This document shows, piece after piece, positions 17,207 to 25,989 of a stretch of 64,000 nt of DNA. The DNA is from a bacterium (GTDB taxonomy: Bacteria > AUK180): contig JAGLGN010000020.1 in NCBI GenBank assembly GCA_023144005.1, forward strand, positions 136,941-200,940. Reading direction: 5' to 3'. Below the pieces are notes generated by a model. That model was not told where the DNA came from, made no database searches, and saw only the letters and a program-made list of their open reading frames with translations. The position numbers and the translations under genes are program-made. Position 1 is the stretch's first letter. Each line of letters opens with the position of its first letter.

Positions 17207-18635
17207 ATACTGTCCTCCCGCTGTTAATGGTCGCGTCGGGTTCAAGGAATCTCTCCTTGTCCCGGTTCTCATCCGGCATTTTGTCAAAATAGAGAAATGT
17301 CGGAGCGGAGCCGGTGTCCAAAAATCCCGGGTCCATTTTCAAGAGCTTGAAAGAGTTCACGGAATAAAGCCCGATAGCGGCTTCCAGATCTATCTTCTCC
17401 TTCTCAATTGGATGATTCACGGCCCAATAAATACCGAAAGAAGGCGAAAAGGGCATGCCGTCCGAGCCGAATGCGGGCAAGCCGGAACGGGATACAATGG
17501 AGTTCAAAGGATTGTTTTTCTTATAGATATCTCCGAAACACTTCTCATACATGCCGCCTTCCCTGCCCCACATACCTATAAAATTGGGCTGCAGTGAAAC
17601 AGGGCATCCCAGATCTTCCAAAAGCTCCAATTCACGGTCAAATATAAACTCCAGATGTTCCAATCTGAATGACTGGGCGGCTTTTGTATCTTTAATTGCC
17701 TCTAAAAGGAGTCTTACGGCATTATCGCCGATGGCGTGTACCGATATCTCCCTTAATGCCTCAAGATCGGCATAAAAGAGCTTCAAGAGCTCCGCCTTAG
17801 TATAAAAAGGCGCAGGCGCTCTGCCTTTTCCGATATAGTCAAACGATGTGGCAGCGGTACATGCCCCTATTGACCCGTCCAGAAAGTATTTCTTGCCGCC
17901 GTATCTGATCCTTTCATTGGAAACTGGATCTTCCAAATTAAAGGGCTCCATCGTGAAATAGCGGATCTTCAACTCCTTCAGAATATCCGATCTTTTTAAC
18001 AAATGAGCGTAGTACATAGGATCCACATAATCGCAAAAAGCTAAGACCCCGAACGATAGCGCCTTTTTTTCCGCCAGAGCGAATCCCCTCTCTACTGTTT
18101 CCCGCGAAAAATTAAAATAGCTTCCGAGATTGATAGAGTCCCTCTCCATTAAAATTCCTTGCGGATCAACGCTGCATCCTTTTTTAATAAGCATTTCGGC
18201 AGCAGCGGAGTTGACCACACTCTTATGGCCGTCAATTCGCCGGGCGGCAATGGGTAATTCCCTTGATATCTTATCCAGATCACTTCCCGTGAAATTACCG
18301 CCATCCGTAAAAGAGGAATCATCCCACCCCTCGCCAAAGAGAAAGGCGGGCTTGTATTTGTTCATATGATCTAAGAACTGCTGCTGAATATTCTCTATCG
18401 ATCGGCTGTGCATAAGGTCCACTGATGCCTGATAAATAGCATAGCCGGTGAAATGAAAGTGAGAATCGGCAAAGGCGGGAGAAATATAGCAGAATTCAGA
18501 GGCGGAGTCCTCCGCACAGGCTTCTTTCTTTATCAGCACCCCATCCTTGAAGGTGAGCTTGAAATGACCTTCTTGCCCCCAGATACTTACTCGGGGCAGG
18601 GTCCCGTCAATTTTTTTTCCGGTTCTTAAGTTCAT
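17193..18635 (-). CDS. Amidohydrolase, YtcJ-like
   Basis: 480 residues of the amidohydrolase superfamily (amidohydrolase-3/YtcJ type). Metal-binding DSHFHF occurs near residue 57, followed by FGEGWDDSSF, a KYFLDGSIG block, HAIGD, EHLEF and FGSDGMPFSP, which supply the later His/Asp ligands. Such enzymes hydrolyse amide bonds in formamides or cyclic ureides; the substrate cannot be deduced. It lacks a signal peptide. The start overlaps the preceding gene by 29 nt and its ribosome site is weak, so the true start may be a little later. Confidence 0.88.
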   Translation of the reverse strand: MNLRTGKKIDGTLPRVSIWGQEGHFKLTFKDGVLIKKEACAEDSASEFCYISPAFADSHFHFTGYAIYQASVDLMHSRSIENIQQQFLDHMNKYKPAFLFGEGWDDSSFTDGGNFTGSDLDKISRELPIAARRIDGHKSVVNSAAAEMLIKKGCSVDPQGILMERDSINLGSYFNFSRETVERGFALAEKKALSFGVLAFCDYVDPMYYAHLLKRSDILKELKIRYFTMEPFNLEDPVSNERIRYGGKKYFLDGSIGACTAATSFDYIGKGRAPAPFYTKAELLKLFYADLEALREISVHAIGDNAVRLLLEAIKDTKAAQSFRLEHLEFIFDRELELLEDLGCPVSLQPNFIGMWGREGGMYEKCFGDIYKKNNPLNSIVSRSGLPAFGSDGMPFSPSFGIYWAVNHPIEKEKIDLEAAIGLYSVNSFKLLKMDPGFLDTGSAPTFLYFDKMPDENRDKERFLEPDATINSGRTVYVKN

Positions 18636-18939
18636 TTAGGATCTGATTCTTGATCCTCCTGATCTCCTGAGCTGCAATTATATACGCTTCATCGTCATCT
18701 TCAATATGGGCAATATCATCCATCTTCTTGCCGACCATGGATTCTATCCGCCTCAACATCTCCGGAGGTTCCGGCGCTGTCCGCTCCACACGGCCCATGA
18801 AGATCTCATCCTCAAGTATGAGTTCCATCGCTCTCTGCTTTCTGTCAATAGGAGTCTTCTTTGCCCTGGCGTATGGATTGGGCTTATTCTCCTTTTTAGG
18901 ATTGTTACGAGAGTGATTCCTTGACCCGTGATCCGACAT
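18607..18939 (-). CDS. Small hydrophilic hypothetical protein
   Basis: 110 residues. The N-terminal 35 are very basic and polar (HGSRNHSRNNPKKENKPNPY). The middle is acidic-helical (MELILEDEIFMGRVERT), and the C-terminal helix ends in KNRKKN. A nucleic-acid-binding or ribosome-associated role is conceivable but not shown. The start overlaps the stop of the FadL-like gene by 1 nt, and the 3' end overlaps the amidohydrolase start. It was not recognised. Confidence 0.65.
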   Translation of the reverse strand: MSDHGSRNHSRNNPKKENKPNPYARAKKTPIDRKQRAMELILEDEIFMGRVERTAPEPPEMLRRIESMVGKKMDDIAHIEDDDEAYIIAAQEIRRIKNQILNELKNRKKN

Positions 18940-20213
18940 CAGAAATTCATCCCAAGGGTGAAGGCTGCCTTTAAACGGTAATCCTGTATCTTATCAGGGG
19001 ATATCCTGTCAGTTATCGTGTCATCGAAAAAATCATCATAAGCGGATTCGGGGAAAAGGTCCATCGTTTCATATCTTACGGGAAGAAACTCCATTCCGAG
19101 GTCAAAGGAGAATCTCTCTAAGAACTTGAATCCCGTTCCCAATGTAATTCCGGTCTCTGCCAGATTATCTATCTCGTAATTCTCCCTGTAGAAAACCCCG
19201 AATCTGAATATCGCACCCGTATCGAAGATATGCTCCACTCCGAGGGAATACTCATCGGTGTCATAGAACTGAGCATCCTTCTCAAAATCGGCCTCGAATT
19301 CCGACCACATTGTTTTCTTATAGGACAGTGACATGGTCGAAAATATACCGCTTCTGGGTCTGTAATGAAGCGCCACGGTTAAAGTGGGCGGGTAAATGAG
19401 CGTCGCGTCATCAATAGCGAGTTCTCCGTCTGTTGAGTCCAGTGAATCGTATTTTCCCGCTACATCTCCGATGGTCCTATAGGAAGCCGCGAGAGCGAAT
19501 CTCTTGAAATTCACGCCGGCGCCAAAGACATTCATCACGCCTGAAAGCGCCACCGTTGAAGTATTTGATCTGGTGGGATCCGGTGAAGGGTTGACCCCTT
19601 CGCCGTACGGTGTAAGCTCGATCGAGTTCAATGTAGTCATCTCACCTGACAAAATACCAAGCGTATATCCCACATGGAAATTTTCTAAAAAATTCACACC
19701 GAGGGAGAGCCCGAATGAATTCAATGCTCCCGAGATCTCATATCTGTTCACCGCCATCTTATTGGGCTCAGGATCGGTTATATCCCTGATCTCCTCATAG
19801 AAAGTGTAATTCATTTCAATTACGGGAAGATACGACAGGGAGGTGCCCAGAGTGATCTCTCCGAATTGAAAGCTCTTTGCCGCATAAAGCGGTATTTCTT
19901 CATTGTAGTGAGTGTTATCGACATAGGTCTGATACCCTATCAGATTATCAAAGAAAGAATAAGCCGGAAAGCTCCTGTCTTCGGATAATCTTAGAACATT
20001 TGCTCCAAAAATGATCTTCAAGCCATCTTCTGGCAGAGCAAAAGCGGGATTGAACAATACGGCTTCCGGACTCGCTCCGAAAAGATCATTTCCCGAAAGG
20101 GCCAATGCGCGGCCTGTAAACGAGCTGTTCATATGGCCGTATTTCTCAATAAAGCTGGCAGAAAAGGCCAGCATGGATATCAGCAGCATTACTGTTATAA
20201 TTATCTTCTTCAT
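18939..20213 (-). CDS. FadL/OMPP1-like outer-membrane barrel protein
   Basis: 424 residues with a signal peptide (MKKIIITVMLLISMLAFSAS). An N-terminal SSFTGRALALSGNDLFGASP block and VLFNPAFAL are typical of FadL/TodX and related PorV-type barrels. About 14 amphipathic strands follow, ending with LKAAFTLGMNF (terminal Phe). The expected role is transport of hydrophobic compounds across the outer membrane, or a structural one. It lies 10 nt downstream of the HhH-barrel gene in a run of four envelope genes. Confidence 0.8.
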   Translation of the reverse strand: MKKIIITVMLLISMLAFSASFIEKYGHMNSSFTGRALALSGNDLFGASPEAVLFNPAFALPEDGLKIIFGANVLRLSEDRSFPAYSFFDNLIGYQTYVDNTHYNEEIPLYAAKSFQFGEITLGTSLSYLPVIEMNYTFYEEIRDITDPEPNKMAVNRYEISGALNSFGLSLGVNFLENFHVGYTLGILSGEMTTLNSIELTPYGEGVNPSPDPTRSNTSTVALSGVMNVFGAGVNFKRFALAASYRTIGDVAGKYDSLDSTDGELAIDDATLIYPPTLTVALHYRPRSGIFSTMSLSYKKTMWSEFEADFEKDAQFYDTDEYSLGVEHIFDTGAIFRFGVFYRENYEIDNLAETGITLGTGFKFLERFSFDLGMEFLPVRYETMDLFPESAYDDFFDDTITDRISPDKIQDYRLKAAFTLGMNF

Positions 20214-20223
20214 ATCATTCTCC

Positions 20224-22842
20224 TTAGTAGAGTATGTTCAAGTAAACTTTCAAAGCCGTTTCGGAGGACCTTACAGAAGAAAGATAAGGGTAAAGCTCCA
20301 AAGCCGGGTCAGCAATCAATTCATCGTTCCACCATGCTCTTACATAGTGTTCCGTTTCAGCAAATTTTTTGTACCAGAATTTAAATTTAACATTGACATT
20401 CGGAGAGAGCCAATCGGTGAGGACGATCCAGAATTTGTAACCCCGTCCGCTCATGAAATCGATATTGGTATCCTCCCAATCCCACATTGAAGAGGAGGGA
20501 GAATCCCAGAATGTAATGTCCATTCTCATGTCAAATGTCTTTGTGAAATGCCTGGAATATGTGACGGTATATAAATGTCCGAACAATTTTTCACTACCGA
20601 CGACCATATTATCAATATTGGCCTCGGCAGGATTCGAAAGATAAGGATACGGCGGAAGGTTTGTATATGTGTACATATATTCAAAACCCAATTGATCGTA
20701 TTGAGAAAGGCGTCCCCTTATCCTAATAGTCGTCTCCGATGAGTTGGAAACACTTCTCGCGTCGCTGTTATCCAGTTTATTCCAGAGGAATTTCTGCTTG
20801 AAGTTAATCCTCAAAGCAAATATCGGGCGGTACTCAAGATCACCCTGGAAACGCAGAGATGGCCTGTTATCGGCTTTTCTTCTCCACAGGTCGATATAAG
20901 CTCTGGATATCGTCAGATTTCTTGAGAGCTGGAATCTAGTCTCAAGATAAAGACCCTGTTCCGGCTGAGAGCCGGGTGACTGGTAGAAAACATTTCCGTA
21001 GAACGGGTTCAGGAATTTATAGCTCGCCTTTTCAAAAAAGGTATCGTTGAATTTCGGATTTTCCGCAAACGGCCTTGAATATGGATTGTCAAAGTCAACA
21101 TCGATATCCCTGTAAAGCGCCAGGATGTAAAAGGAATTGTACTGCGTAAAGAGAGACATTACCACAGCATCTCCACCGTTTATGAGTTTGCCGTATTCTC
21201 CCAAAAAGGAAATATTCGCTATATTCAGCCCAAGCTCTCCTCCCATAACGGTTCTGCTCTTCTCGCCCTGAGAATCATACATGTAAAAGATCTCATTATT
21301 GGCAAGAGGCAGAAGTTTCTCGGCATAATCATCTTCTTCAGGATCAATATACTGGCCGAATTCCTCGGCATCCTCAACCCGCTCAAAGTGCCTGTCATAC
21401 ATCGCGTGATAGCCCGTAAACGCAACATAATTGCCTTCGTAGAGATTAAATCGGAGGTGTCCGCCCACATTCTGCTCATGAAGGACATCCACCGATGGGA
21501 AAATGTATTCTTCAATATCTGCAGGGTCAATATCTTCAAATGAGGCACCGTTCGCTATCTCATTCGCGATCTCATTAAGGATTTCCAGATGTTCATTTGA
21601 CAGCGCCGGTTTATTCACAATATATGAAAAGACAGATCCGTCTGCGTTCAGGAGGGCATCTTTCTTATCATCTGAATAAAAGAGTACTGTCGAGATGGGG
21701 CCGAGATTCATTTCGGCGGCAACGCCGCGCATTTTGAATTCATCGGTCCTTGATGTATCCCCTATCAGGCCTGTTATTCTCTTTGAAAAACCGAAACCGG
21801 TCTTTCTCGGTGAATAAAAATCCGAGTTCTCCATGATCAGGCCATGGCCGAATGCCAAACGGAAATCACCGAAAACGATCTTATTCTTATCATCCAAGCG
21901 ATATTCCAGAAATATTTTTGAGTTCTTGGTAATATCAAAATCATCACCATAAGCCCTCGACATAAGTCCGCCCAACTTGATCTCCTTACCGAATTTCGGA
22001 AGACTTTTCCTCAATCTGAGCTTCGTCATCAGAGCCGGTTTTGTTTCCAGATAATTCCTCAGGAAGGCCGCGTCCTGAATGTGATCAGCTGATTCAGTAT
22101 CATACTTTTCAATAACAGACGCAAGCATCTCCTTCTCATCATCAAGATAAGGTGAGGTGTCAAAATAGACCTGGCCGAAAAAGTGTAATCTCTCATCATA
22201 TTCATTATCGGAATAGGTAACGAAGTTCCTGAGATTCCTATATCCGTAAGAGCTCAATCCCTGTGTGTTCCTGAGCGAGCGCATCGAAGAGATCGAGCCC
22301 GTATCCTTCAGTTTCATTGAGATGGAGTATGCATCCACCGGTGAAACATTCGGGAAATTCAAGAACATCGCATAATTTCCGATATTGATATTGAACGGTG
22401 TCAGAAGGAAGTCTGTCCATTCATCGGTAACACCTTCCTGAATGCCTTCTTCATCGGATTGATTGGCGAGAATATAATAAAGGGACTGAAGGCGCTGTGT
22501 CGTGTAATTCTCTTCCTTATGGGCCTTGATATATACTACGCTCTTCAGCGAAAGGAAGCTCGCGACATCCATTCCTTCGACCTTCATCAGATCATAAAAG
22601 GAATCAAAATACGAATGGAATTCCCTGTATTTCCAGATATTCATTGCCAATTCTTCCGATATCGGAAGAGACATTACGGCATCAAAATCGGTATTATTAA
22701 GATCTACCAAACCTTCAAACGGGTCGGCCTGCCGAATCCTTTCGCTGATCGGATCAAGAACGATATCCTGATCGTAATCTGCGGCCGAGGTCAGGCCCGT
22801 AAAAAGGAGCAAAATCAGTAGCAGTATTGAAACTTGCCTCAT
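20224..22842 (-). CDS. Outer-membrane barrel protein with N-terminal helix-hairpin-helix modules
   Basis: 872 residues with a signal peptide (1-20). Residues 46-106 form a ComEA-like HhH module (LNNTDFDAVMSLPISEELA, then FDSFYDLMKVEGMDVASFLS). A second module occurs at about 150-209. In both, the glycines of the DNA-binding hairpin (GIG in ComEA) are mostly replaced, so DNA binding is doubtful. Residues about 215-872 are beta-rich with many alternating aromatic strands, ending in VYLNILY, typical of a large outer-membrane barrel. Proteins of this layout occur in Chlorobi/Ignavibacteria-type genomes with unknown role. It is flanked by PorV-like and FadL-like genes at 8-10 nt spacing. Confidence 0.78.
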   Translation of the reverse strand: MRQVSILLLILLLFTGLTSAADYDQDIVLDPISERIRQADPFEGLVDLNNTDFDAVMSLPISEELAMNIWKYREFHSYFDSFYDLMKVEGMDVASFLSLKSVVYIKAHKEENYTTQRLQSLYYILANQSDEEGIQEGVTDEWTDFLLTPFNINIGNYAMFLNFPNVSPVDAYSISMKLKDTGSISSMRSLRNTQGLSSYGYRNLRNFVTYSDNEYDERLHFFGQVYFDTSPYLDDEKEMLASVIEKYDTESADHIQDAAFLRNYLETKPALMTKLRLRKSLPKFGKEIKLGGLMSRAYGDDFDITKNSKIFLEYRLDDKNKIVFGDFRLAFGHGLIMENSDFYSPRKTGFGFSKRITGLIGDTSRTDEFKMRGVAAEMNLGPISTVLFYSDDKKDALLNADGSVFSYIVNKPALSNEHLEILNEIANEIANGASFEDIDPADIEEYIFPSVDVLHEQNVGGHLRFNLYEGNYVAFTGYHAMYDRHFERVEDAEEFGQYIDPEEDDYAEKLLPLANNEIFYMYDSQGEKSRTVMGGELGLNIANISFLGEYGKLINGGDAVVMSLFTQYNSFYILALYRDIDVDFDNPYSRPFAENPKFNDTFFEKASYKFLNPFYGNVFYQSPGSQPEQGLYLETRFQLSRNLTISRAYIDLWRRKADNRPSLRFQGDLEYRPIFALRINFKQKFLWNKLDNSDARSVSNSSETTIRIRGRLSQYDQLGFEYMYTYTNLPPYPYLSNPAEANIDNMVVGSEKLFGHLYTVTYSRHFTKTFDMRMDITFWDSPSSSMWDWEDTNIDFMSGRGYKFWIVLTDWLSPNVNVKFKFWYKKFAETEHYVRAWWNDELIADPALELYPYLSSVRSSETALKVYLNILY

Positions 22843-22850
22843 GAATACTC

Positions 22851-23702
22851 CTAAAATTTCAGCGTGAAGCCGAAATTATGTGTAACACCGAGAACATTGT
22901 GATACTCCATTCCATAATCCACGCCGACAAAGGAGTATTTCACGGTCAGACCCGCATTTATCGTTGAGGGCTGTGTCGCGATACCCATTCTCAATGTGAG
23001 GAATTTCATAATATTCAGCTCGGTGCCGGCATGCAGCCTTGCGGGCTCATATTCATTCTTCTCCACTTCCAATGTGGTGACGGTGCCGTAATAAGGATTA
23101 TAGGAAACGCCGAAAGACATCTTAGCGGGTATGGCTTGAGAATCTACCAGGCCGAAAGACGGGGCATTGATATCCTTGAATGAAAAACCAAGATATGTAT
23201 TCTTGCCAACTTTTGTCAGGATGCCGAAGTCAAAAGAAACATTTGACGCCGAGCCGAAATCCTTGAAAGAGAGCATCATATACTTCAATGAAACACCTAC
23301 ATTGAAGGTAGCGTCCCGATCCGAGTAGAATGAGTTGGCATACGAAAAGATAAGTGTATTCTCACTCATCAATGCATCGCCGCTCTCTCCGACCGTGAAT
23401 CCCTGATAGCCGAGGCCGACAACACCTGCTTTTCCGAGATTATAACCGGCGGCAAAAATGGATTCGTTCATAAAGGAAAGAGAATACGGCTTTTTATAAC
23501 AAAAAAAGATCTCTTTATCCTCAACGGAAAAAAGTGTCGCGGGATTGTAGAATACACCTTCAGCTCCCGCATTATATGATGTCAGGCCGCCTCCCATTCC
23601 AACTGCCTTGGCAGAAGGCTGAGTGTTATCGAAAATAGTAGCGGTAACAATGGCTGCAGTAAAAAGAACTGCGATCAATATCAAAATAGGCTTTCTGTTC
23701 AT
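22851..23702 (-). CDS. PorV/PorQ family outer-membrane protein
   Basis: 283 residues. A hydrophobic export signal (about 5-22) leads into the PorV/PorQ hallmark: QPSAKAVGMGGGLTSYNAGA followed by VFYNPATL. A barrel of about 12 strands follows, ending in HNFGFTLKF with a terminal Phe. PorV shuttles type IX secretion substrates to the attachment complex in Bacteroidetes; PorQ is a paralogue. The gene directly upstream encodes a surface protein with a FlgD-like C-terminal domain, which would fit a substrate/shuttle pair (inference). No core type IX genes are in the window. Confidence 0.8.
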   Translation of the reverse strand: MNRKPILILIAVLFTAAIVTATIFDNTQPSAKAVGMGGGLTSYNAGAEGVFYNPATLFSVEDKEIFFCYKKPYSLSFMNESIFAAGYNLGKAGVVGLGYQGFTVGESGDALMSENTLIFSYANSFYSDRDATFNVGVSLKYMMLSFKDFGSASNVSFDFGILTKVGKNTYLGFSFKDINAPSFGLVDSQAIPAKMSFGVSYNPYYGTVTTLEVEKNEYEPARLHAGTELNIMKFLTLRMGIATQPSTINAGLTVKYSFVGVDYGMEYHNVLGVTHNFGFTLKF

Positions 23703-23716
23703 TCATGCCTCCTAAT

Positions 23717-25864
23717 TTATTCCAGTGGCAGGGCGACGACAAGAGGAAAATTCTTCCTCTCTACTTCAAGCCCGTTCATAATAGCAATATTAACAATGTA
23801 TGCGCCGGGTTTCAATGTTTGCCCGGACTCATCCTTGCAGTCATACTCGATTTCCGTGGATCCTATATCACCGTCAAAGAGCGTTCTCTGAACACGGCCC
23901 TTTATATCGTAAACGCGTACGGTTATATTGGAAGATTGGGGAGCATTGAAAACCACCTTCAGATCTCCGCCGCCATTGGGATAGAATACTGACGGGAAAA
24001 CTCCCTCCTCCGAATAGTCGGTCTTCGGCATCACCTGTATATCCGCATTGGAACGGGGTTTCAATTCGTATCCGCTGAAATATGGTGATGTCTTATCGTA
24101 TTGCACAATAACTCCGGTTGCCTGTGCGCTCATACCATCGGATATGGCAGAAGGGTCAATCGCGGTATTATCGAAACTGCTCCAATAGACCTGTATGGAA
24201 TTGCCGCCTCCGTATGGATTTGAGGGAGCGACATAGAACCAACCGTAATCGCCGGGAACATACATATTCTGAACAGTTCCCGTGACCCTGACCAGAACTC
24301 CCTCAAGCGATTCCCAGTCAGCGGTCGCAATATCGACATCCAATGGTGACAAAGAGGCCGTTCCGACCTTTTCGATATCCCCTTGAGAACCCAATTTTAT
24401 CTCGGTAGTGCCGTTATAGGCGATGATCTGCCCTTTAACCTTTACGCGGTCACCCGGCTGATACTTATCTACCGGAGATGCAGGATCATAACCGAAAACA
24501 TTAATGCCATAATTATTGTCCTGAATGTGAATGGAGAACATCCCGTCCTGGAAGATGCCTGAAGCTACATTCACCGTGCCGTAAATATCCGAGACATTCT
24601 CATTGAGGTGAGAGGGTATCCCAAGCGAGTTATTAGCCCTGAGGTCCTGAAGTGTATAGCCGGATGCAGTAGCGGAATTATTGTCCGTCGCCGCAGTTTC
24701 AAGCCCGAAACAATTAACGGCATTTACTCTGTAATAATATGTCATGCTGACGGTTACTGCTGTATCCGAATAAGTAGTTGCGGCAATGTCATCAGCGACC
24801 AGGGCGAATGACAAGGTATCTCCGACCGAACGGAATACATCGTAGAGCACCTGATTCTCCGCGTCGATCGCGGCATCCCAGGAAGCATCCACTTGATAGT
24901 AATTCGATGTTACCGCAATATTCGAAATGCCCGCAACCGCCCAATCGGGAGCGGTCGTGTCATAATTACAGTCGGGAACATTGTAAAATCCCTTGGAATC
25001 ATCTGCGCATATCAATTCGGAAGTGAATATATCATAGCCGTCATATTCCCAACCCGGAGCGTCGGCGTCATCACGCTGAAGCGAGTTGTATGATCCGGGA
25101 CAGGCCGTTTCCCAGCCTATCTGGTCTACCCTGGCCCAAGTTGAGTCATAAAGGTAAACATTATTATGAAGCTGGCCGTTTGGCGCTGAAAGGATAAAAT
25201 CAGTGAGCCCGAAAGAAGCGGGATAGGAACTCTCTTCAATCATATAATACGAATATGCTGCGATCGAAGCACCAGCGGATATCTCATATACAGAGTCCAC
25301 GATGATCTGATAGCCTGAGATATCGACAGGAGCCGCTGAATCATTGTAAAGCTCGATAAAACTGTTGCCCGGATGAGGATTCACTTCATTGATGATAATG
25401 CCGCCCGTCAGAACAGGGGCGATCGCATCATTTACAGATCCCATCGTAGGTGTAATATCAACCGTCCAATCCATCGCGTCCGCACCCGAAGTTCCAACCC
25501 GGGCGATAGAATATCCTTTGAGTATGTCCGGAGCAGATCCGGAATACCCGTAAGTAAGTGAATCAAGAACAGTATCCGACGGGGATTGCAGCTCAACGCT
25601 TCCTTCACCCGGCAAAACAACTTCCGCCAGAGATGTACCTACTTCGCTATTTGTAATAACCAGTAAGGAAGCTGTATCGATAACGGTGCCGCCGTTAATA
25701 ACTGAACCGTTGATCTTGTATCCGGTAAGATCAAAGGCATTTCCTGGATTATCTATCTCTATCCTGATCTCTCCCCCTGAGGTATATTCAACTTCTGATA
25801 CCTGTAGAGCTGAAAGGGGAATAATAAGGATAAATAGAAAGAGAATAAATAAAAATCTCTTCAT
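23717..25864 (-). CDS. Secreted lamin-tail-domain protein with FlgD-like C-terminal domain
   Basis: 715 residues with a signal peptide (MKRFLFILFLFILIIPLSA). A lamin-tail domain lies at about 153-250 (GGIIINEVNPHPGNSFIELY). An Fn3-type domain follows (about 305-400), then an OB-fold-like region (about 410-600, including GDRVKVKGQI and GVLVRVTGTV). The C-terminal FlgD-like Ig domain (about 620-715) has VFPSVFYPNGGG, VRVYDIKGR and LKPGAYIV. Such C-termini act as sorting or anchoring domains for surface proteins. First gene of the 11-gene run, with a strong promoter at 25882-25910 and GGAGG 5 nt before the ATG. Confidence 0.82.
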   Translation of the reverse strand: MKRFLFILFLFILIIPLSALQVSEVEYTSGGEIRIEIDNPGNAFDLTGYKINGSVINGGTVIDTASLLVITNSEVGTSLAEVVLPGEGSVELQSPSDTVLDSLTYGYSGSAPDILKGYSIARVGTSGADAMDWTVDITPTMGSVNDAIAPVLTGGIIINEVNPHPGNSFIELYNDSAAPVDISGYQIIVDSVYEISAGASIAAYSYYMIEESSYPASFGLTDFILSAPNGQLHNNVYLYDSTWARVDQIGWETACPGSYNSLQRDDADAPGWEYDGYDIFTSELICADDSKGFYNVPDCNYDTTAPDWAVAGISNIAVTSNYYQVDASWDAAIDAENQVLYDVFRSVGDTLSFALVADDIAATTYSDTAVTVSMTYYYRVNAVNCFGLETAATDNNSATASGYTLQDLRANNSLGIPSHLNENVSDIYGTVNVASGIFQDGMFSIHIQDNNYGINVFGYDPASPVDKYQPGDRVKVKGQIIAYNGTTEIKLGSQGDIEKVGTASLSPLDVDIATADWESLEGVLVRVTGTVQNMYVPGDYGWFYVAPSNPYGGGNSIQVYWSSFDNTAIDPSAISDGMSAQATGVIVQYDKTSPYFSGYELKPRSNADIQVMPKTDYSEEGVFPSVFYPNGGGDLKVVFNAPQSSNITVRVYDIKGRVQRTLFDGDIGSTEIEYDCKDESGQTLKPGAYIVNIAIMNGLEVERKNFPLVVALPLE

Positions 25865-25881
25865 AGTACCTCCAATTTTAT

Positions 25882-25910
25882 ATTGTAGAATAAAGTGGGT
25901 TTTTTTTCAA
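25882..25910 (-). promoter_or_regulatory. Promoter of the long envelope/housekeeping run
   Basis: TTGAAA (25910-25905), 17-nt spacer, TACAAT (25887-25882). No intergenic gap larger than 14 nt follows until panC ends at 14592, so this is the only obvious promoter for 11 genes. Confidence 0.7.
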
Positions 25911-25989
25911 GTAGGAGAAGTTTTAACTCGGAGCGTGTTTCATCCTACATACATATACTTATGGTTTTTCTACTCTCGGAATAACTTTC

